Assembly: GCA_027485405.1 (NCBI GenBank)
Contig: JAIXRB010000207.1
Location: 1 to 38,898, forward strand
Direction of reading: 5' to 3'
Length of the DNA: 38,898 nt
From: Leptospiraceae bacterium
Lineage (GTDB): Bacteria; Spirochaetota; Leptospiria; Leptospirales; Leptospiraceae
In this document: positions 7,427 through 16,954 of the stretch, piece after piece
Numbering within the stretch: position 1 is the first letter of the stretch
How the letters are laid out: every line of letters starts with the position of its first letter
The notes under the pieces: model-generated
Databases searched by the model: none
What the model saw: only the letters and a program-made list of their open reading frames with translations
What the model was told of the DNA's origin: nothing
Translations under genes and position numbers: made by a program

Positions 7427-8653
7427 ATGAAAACTCAAGACGAAGTAAATGAACATCTACATTGGATTAAACGAGGGACAGTTGACTTAATCAGTGAACC
7501 TGAGCTTGCAAAAAAGTTAAAAGAAAAACCTGAACTTCGGATAAAAGCAGGTTTCGATCCAACGGCTCCGGACTTGCATTTGGGGCATTTTGTTTTGCTT
7601 CGTAAACTTAAACATTTTCAAAAACTAGGACATAAGATTTTATTTTTGCTAGGTGATTTCACTGGAATGATAGGAGATCCCACTGGAAAATCTGAGACCA
7701 GAAAAAGACTCTCAAAAGAAGACGTTTTAGAAAATTCCAAAACTTACGAAAATCAGGTGTTTAAAATTCTAGATCGAGATAAAACTCAAGTAGTCTTCAA
7801 CTCGGAATGGTGCAGTAACTTGCGTTTTGAAGAAATCCTTCTCTTATCTTCCAAATATACTGTATCGCAAATGTTGGAACGCGATGATTTCTCTAAGCGC
7901 TATCATTCAGGAAATCCAATCTCTCTCATTGAATTCTTTTATCCATTGGTGCAGGGCTATGATTCTGTTGTTTTAGAATCTGACGTGGAAATTGGTGGTA
8001 CAGACCAAAAGTTCAACCTTCTTGTCGGACGTGAATTACAAAGGGCTTACGGCAAGGAACCACAGTGTGTGATTACATTACCGCTATTAGTTGGCCTAGA
8101 TGGAACTAAGAAAATGTCCAAATCCTTAGGCAATTATGTTGGAATCACAGAAAGTCCCTTGGACATGTATGGAAAACTTATGTCCATTTCAGACAATCTA
8201 ATGTGGAACTACTTTGAACTTCTGACGGACATCGATTTGGTCGGTTTGGAAGAAAAGAAAAACAAAATAGCATCCAAAGAACTGCACCCGAAGGACGTTA
8301 AATCTGAGATGGCCCTTGCCATTATGGACCAGCTAAATGACCCCAAGGACAACAGATTTGCAGTAGAAGAATGGAACCGCATCCACGATACAAAGCAAAG
8401 AAGCATTCCAAACGAGATCAAGACTGAAATTCTGGGTCCAGAGATGTTTTCAAAAGAGAAACCAATGCTCTTGGCTTTGCTTCAGCAATTCGGCTTTATT
8501 CCTTCAATTTCAGAAGGCAGGAGGCTTGTTGAGTCTGGTGGGCTATACGTAAATGAAGAAAAACTAGAATCATCAAAGTTCACTTTAGAACCTGGAAACG
8601 AGTATCTCATTCGTCAGGGAAAAAAAGGCAAATTCTTAAAAATCCAAACTTAG
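7427..8653 (+). CDS. tyrS: Tyrosyl-tRNA synthetase
   Basis: This class I synthetase charges tRNA-Tyr in the cytosol. It is 408 aa. The HIGH-type motif appears as HLGH in PTAPDLHLGHFVLLRKL near residue 50. The tyrosine pocket contains GGTDQKFNLLVGREL, and the KMSKS loop is KKMSKSLGN near residue 228. A C-terminal S4-like RNA-binding domain contains SEGRRLVESGGLYVNEEKL. All key elements are intact. GAGGA precedes the ATG. It lies 13 bases after the lipoprotein gene. Cotranscription is likely but nothing suggests a functional link beyond translation. Confidence 0.97.
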   Translation: MKTQDEVNEHLHWIKRGTVDLISEPELAKKLKEKPELRIKAGFDPTAPDLHLGHFVLLRKLKHFQKLGHKILFLLGDFTGMIGDPTGKSETRKRLSKEDVLENSKTYENQVFKILDRDKTQVVFNSEWCSNLRFEEILLLSSKYTVSQMLERDDFSKRYHSGNPISLIEFFYPLVQGYDSVVLESDVEIGGTDQKFNLLVGRELQRAYGKEPQCVITLPLLVGLDGTKKMSKSLGNYVGITESPLDMYGKLMSISDNLMWNYFELLTDIDLVGLEEKKNKIASKELHPKDVKSEMALAIMDQLNDPKDNRFAVEEWNRIHDTKQRSIPNEIKTEILGPEMFSKEKPMLLALLQQFGFIPSISEGRRLVESGGLYVNEEKLESSKFTLEPGNEYLIRQGKKGKFLKIQT

Positions 8654-8660
8654 ACAGAGC

Positions 8661-8692
8661 TAGATTATAGCCTTCAAAAGGTCGATAATCTA
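8661..8692. other. Imperfect hairpin between tyrS and the deacetylase gene
   Basis: TAGATTAT (8661-8668) pairs perfectly with ATAATCTA (8685-8692). A second stem, CCTT/AAGG, with a CAA loop sits inside. No T-run follows on the plus strand, so it is not a standard terminator. It ends 14 bases before the next start codon, where no clear ribosome binding site is seen. It could be an RNA processing or translation-control element, or an operator. Confidence 0.5.
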
Positions 8693-8706
8693 TCTAGTAC
8701 GCATTC

Positions 8707-9906
8707 ATGCCGAGCCCAGACCTTCCAAAAAACGATGAAAGAGAAATCCAGGACATCGTGCATGAGCTTTCCCAAGACATCGAGAAAGACAGAGCTCGAA
8801 GAAAAAAAATCCAAAGGTTCTTAGTCCTAAGTTCTGTTTCTATTTTAAGCTTTGGCATTTTAACTCTAGTTAGCTATTTGCTCTATTTGAATTTTTCTGT
8901 TACTGAACTGGAAACCCAGGTAAAAGCAAAAGACAAATCTCTCAAAGAAATGGAAGAAAATCTGAATTCGCTCATGGTGCAGGAACAATTGCGCGAAGAA
9001 AATTATCTGACTTCTGGGCAAGATTTGGATTCCAGTCTCGCTTCCCAAGTAGAAGAAAACTTAGAGTTTTTGAAAGAGACAACAACGGGCTATAAAGGAA
9101 GAAATGTTTTACGAGGAAATGAAAAATACCCTGAAATAGCATTGACCTTTGATCTAGCAACAGGCGAGGAACTGTCCACTGTATTGCGTTTAATCGAACG
9201 ATATAACATTCGCATAACAATTTTTCTATCAAATGAAAGACCATCTGATACCAGTGGCTCTTTTTTCCTGAGAAGCAATCTAGATTACATAAAAAAAATT
9301 GCGAAATCGGGAAAAGCAGAGTTTGGAAACCACACTTGGAGCCATTTCAATTATCTTCGGAGCATAACAGAAACTTCTCAAAAGAAGCGTTTGGTACTGG
9401 ATTATCTGTCAAAGCAGGTCCTTGAATTGCCAAGAATGGCTGAGGAAATGAAAAGGGTGGAAGATATTTTCCATTCTCTCACAAAGTCAAATATCCAAAA
9501 GTACTACCGATTGCCTTATGGCGCTCTGAATCAATTGATTTTGGATGCTCATGCGAAGATTGGATACAAAAACCACATTATGTGGTCAAATAACAGTAAG
9601 GGATCACTAGATCTACCAGATTACATTTCAAAACCTTTTGTTTATCGATTGGTAGCAAAGGGAAAGAAAGAAATGGTTAAGAACCCTCACTATAAAACCA
9701 GTCGAGAGACGATTGAATTCCTAGAGGCTTGGGAGGCTAGTGACCCGCACGGAATGAACGGAGCGATCATTCTCATGCATTTGGGGGGCCCTAGAAAATT
9801 TGATAAACTAATCACCATTTTGCCTGAATTCATTGAAACAATGAAGGCAAAAGGCTATCACTTTGTGACAGTTTCTGAAGTTTTAAACGATAGCTTAGAC
9901 AAGTGA
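8707..9906 (+). CDS. Membrane-anchored polysaccharide deacetylase (NodB domain, carbohydrate esterase 4-like)
   Basis: It probably removes acetyl groups from a cell-envelope polysaccharide or peptidoglycan. The protein is 399 aa. A cytosolic N-terminus (1-37) is followed by one membrane segment (about 38-62), a coiled coil (about 64-95) and an extracytoplasmic NodB domain from about 140. Motif 1 is TFDLATG rather than TFDDG: the first aspartate is kept and the second, a metal ligand in the classical enzymes, is leucine. Motif 2 (GNHTWSH) keeps the two metal-binding histidines, motif 3 is RLPYGA, and a late motif LMHLGG is present. Activity is plausible but altered metal coordination is possible. 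Its 3' end overlaps the convergent transporter gene by 49 bases. Confidence 0.88.
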   Translation: MPSPDLPKNDEREIQDIVHELSQDIEKDRARRKKIQRFLVLSSVSILSFGILTLVSYLLYLNFSVTELETQVKAKDKSLKEMEENLNSLMVQEQLREENYLTSGQDLDSSLASQVEENLEFLKETTTGYKGRNVLRGNEKYPEIALTFDLATGEELSTVLRLIERYNIRITIFLSNERPSDTSGSFFLRSNLDYIKKIAKSGKAEFGNHTWSHFNYLRSITETSQKKRLVLDYLSKQVLELPRMAEEMKRVEDIFHSLTKSNIQKYYRLPYGALNQLILDAHAKIGYKNHIMWSNNSKGSLDLPDYISKPFVYRLVAKGKKEMVKNPHYKTSRETIEFLEAWEASDPHGMNGAIILMHLGGPRKFDKLITILPEFIETMKAKGYHFVTVSEVLNDSLDK

Positions 9907-12900
9907 ATAATGCGGTGCAGTCTTTCTTGGAAATGGAAGAGAGTCGCATAAAATACTGGAACCATAATCAGAGTCACAAAGGTCGCAAAAACCAAACCCC
10001 AGCCAAATGCCAATGCCATGGGGACAAGAAAAGGATCGCGACCACCAATACCATAAGCAGTAGGCAAAAGTCCTAAAACAGTTGTCACAGTAGTTAAAAT
10101 TACAGCTCTAAGCCGTATGGAGCCCGTTTCCATCAAAATTTCATAGGTATTCAGATCAGGTTTTTCAATTCTCAATTGGTTTGCACAGTCGACTAAAACA
10201 ATTGAGTCGTTTACAACAACCCCCGCGAGGCCTATGATTCCCAGAAATGCCAAGAATGAGAAGTATTCCCCATGCAGAATAAAGGCTATGATCACCCCAA
10301 CGACGGCAAAGGGTATGGCACTCATTACGATCAATGGTTGTGCCAACGAACGGAAAAGAGATGCCAATATCATAAATATTATAATAAGCCCTACAATGAA
10401 CGCTCTACCCAAGGAAGCCATTGATTCTTCCGTGTCTTTGTTTTCTCCTGAAAAACGAACCGAGTAGCCCGGGTATTTTTCTATGATTCCACGAGCCAAT
10501 TCTTTGGTTTCTGCATTTACTTTGCGGGAAGTGGTAGTTGATTCATCAATGTTTGATGTTACTGTAAGAAGTCGTTTGCCATCCAAATGATTGATAGAAG
10601 CCCTGCCTGGTCTTCTTTCGTAAGATGTTAAGCGAGAAACAGGAATTAAGTTTCCAGTTAGATTGTTCACATAGACCTTATCCAAATGACGAATGTCTGA
10701 ACGATATTCTTCTGGAAAGCGCACACGAACTTCCACTTCTTCATCGGCTCTTTTGATCTTAGTTGAAACAGTGCCTTGGAGGGCTGTATTGATTGCTAAG
10801 GAAACAGATTGAACACTGACTCCAGCCAGGGAAGCCAGGTCTTCATTCACTGAGATACGAATCTCGTCTTTTCCTTCATTAAAATCATCACCTATATCGA
10901 GAACACCAGGAATCTTTGCTAAAACATCTTTGTATTCGTTACCAATCTTTTGTAAGGTTTCAAAGTTATCGCCTTTGATCTCGATAGCAACTGGTTTACC
11001 GACGGGAGGGCCACCGGCCAGTTTTTCAAATTCTAGATTGATCAGCTTTCCGTTTAGATCTGCCACTTCCGGAGGAGGAGGAATTGGCTCTGGCAGAGGC
11101 TCTGCATTCTTTTTTAAACCGATTTTTTCTTTTGCTAATTTTTCTTCTAAAATCAGCAATGCTTTGTCATTTAAGAGCCACTTTGTGTTGTTTCTAACTT
11201 CTTCTATGATTCGTTCTGTGGATTTGCTTCGGGATTCTTCTGGAGTGAGGTAAACCATGATTTGAGCATAGTTTTTTCCACGTTTGGTGAACGGATCGTT
11301 TGGATCTTTTTGGATGATTCCAATCCTTGAGATATAGTTTTCCAGATGTTCTTTTGGAAGGGATTTTAAATAGAATTCTATTGCTTGGATATATCTATCT
11401 GTTTCCGCTAGAGTCAGTCCTGTTTCGGCAGTTACACGAACTTGGAAGGTTTCCACAGCTCCTGGGAACAATTTGAATTTTCCGAAGGCCACTTGAAGAC
11501 CAATGGAACCAAAGAAGATAGTTAATAAAAGGGCTATCATTTTGAACTTATTGCGAAGCGCGAAGGCCAAAGTAGGTAGATAAAAGCGTTTTTTGAACCG
11601 AGTGAAACGATCACTTTCTTCTTTGATCTCACCTTTCAAATTGCTGGATTTGCTAATATCATACAGGTGGGAAGGAAGCATAAAAAACGCCTCTAAGAGT
11701 GAAGAACACAAAGCAAGAATCACCACAAGAGGAATCGAATAAATGAATTTTCCGAAGATTCCAGTCATAAAAAGCATAGGGCCAAAGGCGGCAATTGTTG
11801 TTGTGATCGTTGCCGTGACTGGGGCTAGAACTTCGGAAGTACCGCGCATGGCCGCTTCAAAAGGAGCCTCACCTAACTCAAGGTGGCGATAGACGTTTTC
11901 GCAAATGATAATGGCATCATCGACCAAAATCCCAACTACAATGATAAGCCCCATCATTGAAATCAGATTCAGAGTCATGCCAAAGTAATTCATTGCTATA
12001 AAGGTCATTCCAAAGCTGATTGGGATTCCAAGCGCTGTCATAAGAGCCATTCGCCAGCCTAAAAAAACGAAAAGAGATGCAGTGACTAAAATCAAGCCAG
12101 AGATCCCGTTCGAAGTTAGAACTCCGAGTCTGCGTCGAATGTATTTGGAAAGGTCGTTTACGAATGCATGCTTAAGCTCATTCTTATTTGCCTCAACAAA
12201 TTCATTGGCAACTCTTTTAGATTCATCTACAACTTTGATAGCATCCGCTTTTTCTCTTTTAATTACTGTTAGTGCTATTGCCATTTCACCGTTGGATTTG
12301 TCCAAGTACTCGGTGTCTTCAAAGGATTCGGTGACGGTTGCTATGTCTTTGATCCGAATGCTTCTGCCAGCGTCGTTTGATCTCACAAATACGTTTTCAA
12401 TTTCTTCGGCTGTGTCAAACTCGCCCACGGTTCGAACAATTATCTCTTTTGATTTTTGAGAGATGTTTCCACCAGGAAAGTTGACGTTTCGTGTTCTAAG
12501 AGCATTTACAACTTGAGAGGAAGAAATGGAAAGACTACTCATCTTATCTGGGAAAAGATCGACTTTCATCTCCCTTGCTCTATAACCTCTTTTTGTTATA
12601 CGGGCAACTCCAGTGATTTCTTTTAGCTTTTCTTCTAAAACCTTGGCACGTAAACGCAGATCTTGCGGTGTGATTCCAACTCCGCTCAAATGAATTTCGA
12701 TCACTGGTTGTCTGGCTGTCGTGATTTCTGTAACGATTGGGTCTTTGGCCTCAGTGGGTAAATCAGTAACTCGATCTACAGCAGATTTTATATCATCTAT
12801 TACTTTTTGAGTGTTTTTTGTATTGGGATCAATTGTTACTACGATACCAGATCTGTTTTCCAAAGAAGCAGATCGGAATTCCTTAATTCCATCAACCTCT

Positions 12901-13118
12901 TTGATCGCATCTTCGATTGGTTTTGTGACGAGTTTTTCAACGTCAGCTGGACTTGCACCGAGATAAATCGTAGAAATGGATACTATGTCAAAGTTGATAT
13001 TGGGAAACGCTTCTCGATTCATAGTGGAAGCAGTGAACGCTCCGACTAGAATGATCAGAGCTGTTAGAAGGTTAACAAAGATACTTTTGGAGAGAAAATA
13101 CTCAACAATCGAACGCAT
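9858..13118 (-). CDS. RND-family efflux transporter (AcrB/AcrD/AcrF type)
   Basis: This is a proton-driven inner-membrane exporter of 1086 aa, the usual length. The first membrane helix (NLLTALIILVGAF) is near residue 16, followed by the first large periplasmic loop. Helix 4 carries the proton-relay pair in GILVDDAIIICENV near residue 400. A second periplasmic loop follows, and helix 10 contains GLAGVVVNDSIVLVD. The second loop includes a proline-rich stretch, EPLPEPIPPPPEVADLNG. No membrane-fusion or outer-membrane partner gene lies in this window, so substrate and assembly are unknown. It starts 7 bases after def, with which it is likely cotranscribed. Its end overlaps the convergent deacetylase gene by 49 bases. 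Confidence 0.94.
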   Translation of the reverse strand: MRSIVEYFLSKSIFVNLLTALIILVGAFTASTMNREAFPNINFDIVSISTIYLGASPADVEKLVTKPIEDAIKEVDGIKEFRSASLENRSGIVVTIDPNTKNTQKVIDDIKSAVDRVTDLPTEAKDPIVTEITTARQPVIEIHLSGVGITPQDLRLRAKVLEEKLKEITGVARITKRGYRAREMKVDLFPDKMSSLSISSSQVVNALRTRNVNFPGGNISQKSKEIIVRTVGEFDTAEEIENVFVRSNDAGRSIRIKDIATVTESFEDTEYLDKSNGEMAIALTVIKREKADAIKVVDESKRVANEFVEANKNELKHAFVNDLSKYIRRRLGVLTSNGISGLILVTASLFVFLGWRMALMTALGIPISFGMTFIAMNYFGMTLNLISMMGLIIVVGILVDDAIIICENVYRHLELGEAPFEAAMRGTSEVLAPVTATITTTIAAFGPMLFMTGIFGKFIYSIPLVVILALCSSLLEAFFMLPSHLYDISKSSNLKGEIKEESDRFTRFKKRFYLPTLAFALRNKFKMIALLLTIFFGSIGLQVAFGKFKLFPGAVETFQVRVTAETGLTLAETDRYIQAIEFYLKSLPKEHLENYISRIGIIQKDPNDPFTKRGKNYAQIMVYLTPEESRSKSTERIIEEVRNNTKWLLNDKALLILEEKLAKEKIGLKKNAEPLPEPIPPPPEVADLNGKLINLEFEKLAGGPPVGKPVAIEIKGDNFETLQKIGNEYKDVLAKIPGVLDIGDDFNEGKDEIRISVNEDLASLAGVSVQSVSLAINTALQGTVSTKIKRADEEVEVRVRFPEEYRSDIRHLDKVYVNNLTGNLIPVSRLTSYERRPGRASINHLDGKRLLTVTSNIDESTTTSRKVNAETKELARGIIEKYPGYSVRFSGENKDTEESMASLGRAFIVGLIIIFMILASLFRSLAQPLIVMSAIPFAVVGVIIAFILHGEYFSFLAFLGIIGLAGVVVNDSIVLVDCANQLRIEKPDLNTYEILMETGSIRLRAVILTTVTTVLGLLPTAYGIGGRDPFLVPMALAFGWGLVFATFVTLIMVPVFYATLFHFQERLHRIIHLSKLSFKTSETVTK

Positions 13119-13125
13119 ATTCTTA

Positions 13126-13665
13126 CTAGTCTAGGAGTTTGCCCTCCGTGTCTACATCTTCATTGAATCCAAACATTTTAGAGCTTTTGAGCCTGTCCAC
13201 ATAGAGGATTCCGAATAGATGGTCACATTCATGTTGCATGACGATGGCGCGGAATCCCTGAATGACTTCTTCTTTTGTTCGGAAACTTTCATCTCTCCAT
13301 TGCATCCGAATGGAATAGGGTCTTTCAATATAGCCTCGCATCCCAGGAACAGATAAACAACCCTCCCAGTATCCTTCTTTTGGGTCTTCCAAAGGAGTGA
13401 TGATTGGGTTTAAAATCACTTGCTTGGGGACTTCAGGCGCACCCTCGTATCGCTTGGGGTCTGGGCTTGAGCCTACAACCACGAGCTTTTTCAAGACTCC
13501 GATCTGAGGGGCGGCAAGGCCAACTCCATCAGCGCTGTCCATGGTTTCAAACATGTCTCTGATCAGTTTTTTAAAATCCTTGGTATGGATTTCGTCTTCT
13601 GTCACATCCTCAGAGAGTTTTCGGAGGAGAGGGTTTCCCATTCTTAAAATTTTGCGAACTGCCAT
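13126..13665 (-). CDS. def: Peptide deformylase
   Basis: It removes the formyl group from the N-terminal methionine of nascent proteins. The protein is 179 aa, and all three family motifs are intact: GVGLAAPQIG (residues 47-56), EGCLSVPG with the metal ligand C103, and QHECDHL with H145, E146 and H149. The PDFs of Leptospira have this length. The ATG at 13665 has only a weak ribosome binding site. It lies upstream of the RND transporter with a 7-base gap. The tRNA-Ala gene on the same strand ends 74 bases upstream. Confidence 0.96.
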   Translation of the reverse strand: MAVRKILRMGNPLLRKLSEDVTEDEIHTKDFKKLIRDMFETMDSADGVGLAAPQIGVLKKLVVVGSSPDPKRYEGAPEVPKQVILNPIITPLEDPKEGYWEGCLSVPGMRGYIERPYSIRMQWRDESFRTKEEVIQGFRAIVMQHECDHLFGILYVDRLKSSKMFGFNEDVDTEGKLLD

Positions 13666-13739
13666 AGAGGTTCAAAACTTCCTAAGTTTCTGAAGGTAAA
13701 AAGAGTTTGACATTGGAAAAAACGAGAATAAATTTCTTC

Positions 13740-13812
<73 letters not shown>

Positions 13813-13822
13813 AATGCAGGTC

Positions 13823-13850
13823 AGAATGGGCAATGAGATCTCCTTGTCAA
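13823..13850 (-). promoter_or_regulatory. Putative sigma-70 promoter of tRNA-Ala
   Basis: On the minus strand a consensus TTGACA (13850-13845) is followed after 16 bases by CATTCT (13828-13823). The -10 box ends 10 bases before the mature 5' end of the tRNA. The -35 box is perfect and the -10 box is weak. Confidence 0.5.
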
Positions 13851-13884
13851 CATCGAATACGCGGGAAGCAGAAAGGAACTAGCT

Positions 13885-14196
13885 ATGGCAGAAGAGTCCA
13901 TCGAAGAACTAAAGAAAAAACTAAATGCCCAAACAGCCATTATCAAGGGCTATGAAAAAGTACTTCGGTTAAACGAACAAGAACTTGCGAATGCAGATGA
14001 AATCATGCGAATGTATGAGCAAATCATCGATTATTCAAGAACAGAACTCAAAGAAGCAAAAGAGACAGTAGAAGCAAATTCTATGGTTTCCAATCTGGGA
14101 CGAGATGAATTGCTTCGCTCTCTGGACAAAATCAAAGCATTAGAAGAAGCAAATCGGAAGCTAAGAGAAGAGTCATTGCAATTTGGCTCCACATAG
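13885..14196 (+). CDS. Small coiled-coil protein
   Basis: The protein is 103 aa and no family is recognised. It is almost wholly helical and charged with heptad-like spacing (EESIEELKKKLNAQ and DKIKALEEANRKLREE), and has no signal peptide or membrane segment, so it is probably a cytosolic coiled coil. AAGGA lies upstream of the ATG. It ends 10 bases before the GAF-SpoIIE-HATPase gene and heads a three-gene cluster with that protein and a STAS antagonist. A role as a scaffold or sensor partner is inferred from position only. Its upstream region is shared with the divergent tRNA-Ala promoter. Confidence 0.8.
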   Translation: MAEESIEELKKKLNAQTAIIKGYEKVLRLNEQELANADEIMRMYEQIIDYSRTELKEAKETVEANSMVSNLGRDELLRSLDKIKALEEANRKLREESLQFGST

Positions 14197-14206
14197 CTGA
14201 ACTTCT

Positions 14207-16954
14207 TTGGAAAAAGAAGACCAACATTTCAAATTAGTTTCTCCTGGATTAGACGGAGAGAGCTACGTCCATTTATCCAATGAACTGATTCCTTTGCTCC
14301 ATTTTATATTGGCGCAGGCTAAAAAGCTGGTTTCGGCAAAGCATGGAGCAATTTACTTTCATAAGCCTGAGGGTAGGCTCAAAAGAATTGGCAAATTAGA
14401 AAACCCTGAAATTGCTAATCAATTAGCTAAATTCTCCGTTAAAAAAAGAAAAAACCTTCTTGTTCATAAAGGCAAAACAGTAAAGGCACCAGATTTAGTT
14501 GCCAAAGATTCTTACATTTGCTGTAACCTAGGTTATTCTTTAGGAAATTTTAATTTAGGAAGTTTGGTTCTAGAAGGGATCGAACACTTTGATGACTTTT
14601 CAGAAGAAGATGTCCAACTCATTGTCTATTTTTGTTCTAATCTAACTTCCATATTTACGGAAGCAGTTCAGTCTTCAAATGCCAAAGATTTTTATACGGG
14701 AATAAGCAATGCAGTCCTTCTGCTTGTCGACAATTCCAACATCCACAATAAGAACAAACGATTAGAGTATTTTTTAGCTGAAGTCATTCGGGTGTCCATT
14801 TTGATCAATTCCTCTTTGGACATTGGAACTCTTATGCAAATGATTATGGAGAGTGCAAAATCTGTCTTTCGTTCCGAAGCTAGTTCCCTTTTGCTTTTAG
14901 ATGAAAAAAAAGAATACTTAGTGTTCCACACCGTTACCGGAGAAAAAAAAGAAGAAGTAGCCAAGATCAAAGTGCCCATGGGGCAAGGCATAGCAGGAAC
15001 CGTTGCTGTCACTAAGAAGCCTATGATCATAAATGATGCACAGACCGATCCGAGAGTATTTCGAGACGTGGACAAAGCCTCTCAGTTTGTAACTCGTAAC
15101 ATTCTAGCCGCTCCTTTGATTGCAGGGGATGAAGTGATCGGAGTGATTGAAGCAATCAACACTATTGATCGAAACAACTTCAGTGCCAATGATATTGAAT
15201 TCTTCCTAACATTTTCTTCCGCCTGTGCAGTAGCGATTCAGAAGACTGGGCTCTTGGAAAACCTAAATAAGGCAAACCTGGAACTCAAGGGTAAAGTTAG
15301 TACACTTGAGTCTCTCTTCCAGCTTGGGCAGGCAGTTTTGGTCAGTCATGACGAAAGTACTCTTTTAGATAAATCTTTGAGTATTCTTTCCGAGGAATTA
15401 AAAGCTGATAAGGCGGGGATGGTTATACTTGCAAACGTTCTGCGAAAACCTCTCCGTGTTTTTCTCAGATCTGGTTCTGAAACGGAAGAGCACTTTTTCG
15501 AGAAAGAAGAAGTGCCTTTCCTTTGGGAAGGAATCCAAGGATTAAAGATATCTAGCGATGGCAAAGACATTTTGCCAGCAAATGCAAGTTCTAGGGAAAA
15601 GGAGATTTTTCCTGGTTCTTTTTTGTTTTTACCCATTTCGTCAACTGGTAGCACCTTACAGGCTGGTTTGTTTGTATCCAGAAACGCGAATACTGAACCA
15701 TTTACAGAAACCGATTTTCGAATGTTAAAGACCATTTCCTCGCCTTTGTCAAAGGCGTATGAAAACCTTCGCTTAAACCAAGAGATGATAACGAAAAAAT
15801 CCATTGAAAAGGAAATTGAAATCACTCGAAACATCCAGAACAACATTTTACCTAATAATCAACTAGTTTCTAACGATTTTGAAGTTGGAGTGAAGACAGT
15901 AGCGGCAAAAGAAGTCTCGGGAGACTTTTACGATTTTCATTCCTACGGAAACCACAGACATTCTTTTTTAATTGCAGACGTTTCAGGAAAAAGCCTGCCA
16001 GCCGCTATTTTTATGGCGATGTCCTCTTCCATTATTCGGACGCTCTCCCGCACCACTCAGCTTTCCCCCTCTGAACTTTTAAAAGAAGCTAACAAACTGA
16101 TTTATGAGGATTCTCAATCAGGTATGTTTGTGACTCTGTTTTATTTGAGCTACGATTCCCTTCGCCATGTAATGAGATTTGCCTCAGCCGGTCACAATGA
16201 TCAGATCCTAATCAAAAAGGACGGATCGTATGAGCTGTTGAAAGGGAAGGGCGCCCCATTGGGAGTGGTTCCTTTGGGAAATTACTTCGGTGGAGAATTA
16301 GAAATTGCGGCAGGTGATATTTTAGTCCTATATACGGATGGAGCGATTGAAGAAAAAGATCGTTTAGACGAAGAATTTGGGTTAGAACGTTTTGTCCAAG
16401 AAATTACAATTCGACGAGAAAAGAATGCACAAGAGATCATAGAAGAAGTCTATGAAATCATCCGCGATTTCTCTGATTTCCAAGATCAGTATGATGATTT
16501 TACTGTTATGATTTTGAAATTTCCTGACAATATGGAGTCTTCCATTAACAAAAAATTTGAAGCTCAATTTTCTCAAGTTCCAAAAGTACGAAATTTTGTT
16601 TCAGAAGTTCTGGAAAACAGAGTTACAGCAGAATTTGCGTTAGAAGATATTTTGGTTTGTGTTGATGAAGCTACTACAAATATCGTTATGCACGGGTATG
16701 CTGGTTCCAACCATCCATCGCCTTATTTTGAAATCGTTCTTTCGATTAAAGGCGACGTTTTAATTATCCATCTCATAGATGAAGCTAAGCCTTTCGTTAG
16801 AGAAATTGTCCCTGAACCTTCTATAGAGTCCAACATGAAAGGTGAACGAAAAGGGGGATTCGGCGTTTTTCTCGTAGAAAAACTAATGGATTCCGTAGTT
16901 TATTCATTTCTAGAAGGTAAGAATCATACGATTATGGAGAAAAAAATCAGATGA
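14207..16954 (+). CDS. GAF-SpoIIE phosphatase-HATPase fusion (RsbU-RsbW-like)
   Basis: This is probably a signal-controlled regulator of a STAS antagonist. In the 915 aa three GAF-like sensor regions can be seen (about 25-170, 195-345 and 368-520); the second is the clearest (PMGQGIAGTVAVTKKPMII). A SpoIIE/PP2C phosphatase domain (about 541-775) follows, with metal-binding aspartates in VSGDFYDF and IADVSGKS plus LYTDGAIEE. A C-terminal RsbW/SpoIIAB-like ATPase domain (about 785-912) carries an N box in VDEATTNIVMHGY and a lid motif KGGFGVFLVEKLMD; a glycine of the usual DxGxPF motif is alanine in DEAKPF. Phosphatase and kinase-like domains are thus in one chain. The start is TTG at 14207. 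The stop overlaps the STAS gene by 4 bases. Confidence 0.9.
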   Translation: MEKEDQHFKLVSPGLDGESYVHLSNELIPLLHFILAQAKKLVSAKHGAIYFHKPEGRLKRIGKLENPEIANQLAKFSVKKRKNLLVHKGKTVKAPDLVAKDSYICCNLGYSLGNFNLGSLVLEGIEHFDDFSEEDVQLIVYFCSNLTSIFTEAVQSSNAKDFYTGISNAVLLLVDNSNIHNKNKRLEYFLAEVIRVSILINSSLDIGTLMQMIMESAKSVFRSEASSLLLLDEKKEYLVFHTVTGEKKEEVAKIKVPMGQGIAGTVAVTKKPMIINDAQTDPRVFRDVDKASQFVTRNILAAPLIAGDEVIGVIEAINTIDRNNFSANDIEFFLTFSSACAVAIQKTGLLENLNKANLELKGKVSTLESLFQLGQAVLVSHDESTLLDKSLSILSEELKADKAGMVILANVLRKPLRVFLRSGSETEEHFFEKEEVPFLWEGIQGLKISSDGKDILPANASSREKEIFPGSFLFLPISSTGSTLQAGLFVSRNANTEPFTETDFRMLKTISSPLSKAYENLRLNQEMITKKSIEKEIEITRNIQNNILPNNQLVSNDFEVGVKTVAAKEVSGDFYDFHSYGNHRHSFLIADVSGKSLPAAIFMAMSSSIIRTLSRTTQLSPSELLKEANKLIYEDSQSGMFVTLFYLSYDSLRHVMRFASAGHNDQILIKKDGSYELLKGKGAPLGVVPLGNYFGGELEIAAGDILVLYTDGAIEEKDRLDEEFGLERFVQEITIRREKNAQEIIEEVYEIIRDFSDFQDQYDDFTVMILKFPDNMESSINKKFEAQFSQVPKVRNFVSEVLENRVTAEFALEDILVCVDEATTNIVMHGYAGSNHPSPYFEIVLSIKGDVLIIHLIDEAKPFVREIVPEPSIESNMKGERKGGFGVFLVEKLMDSVVYSFLEGKNHTIMEKKIR

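Noticed and set aside
10930..11253. 107-aa plus-strand open frame
   Set aside because: It is antisense to the proline-rich loop of the RND transporter with no start signals or family.
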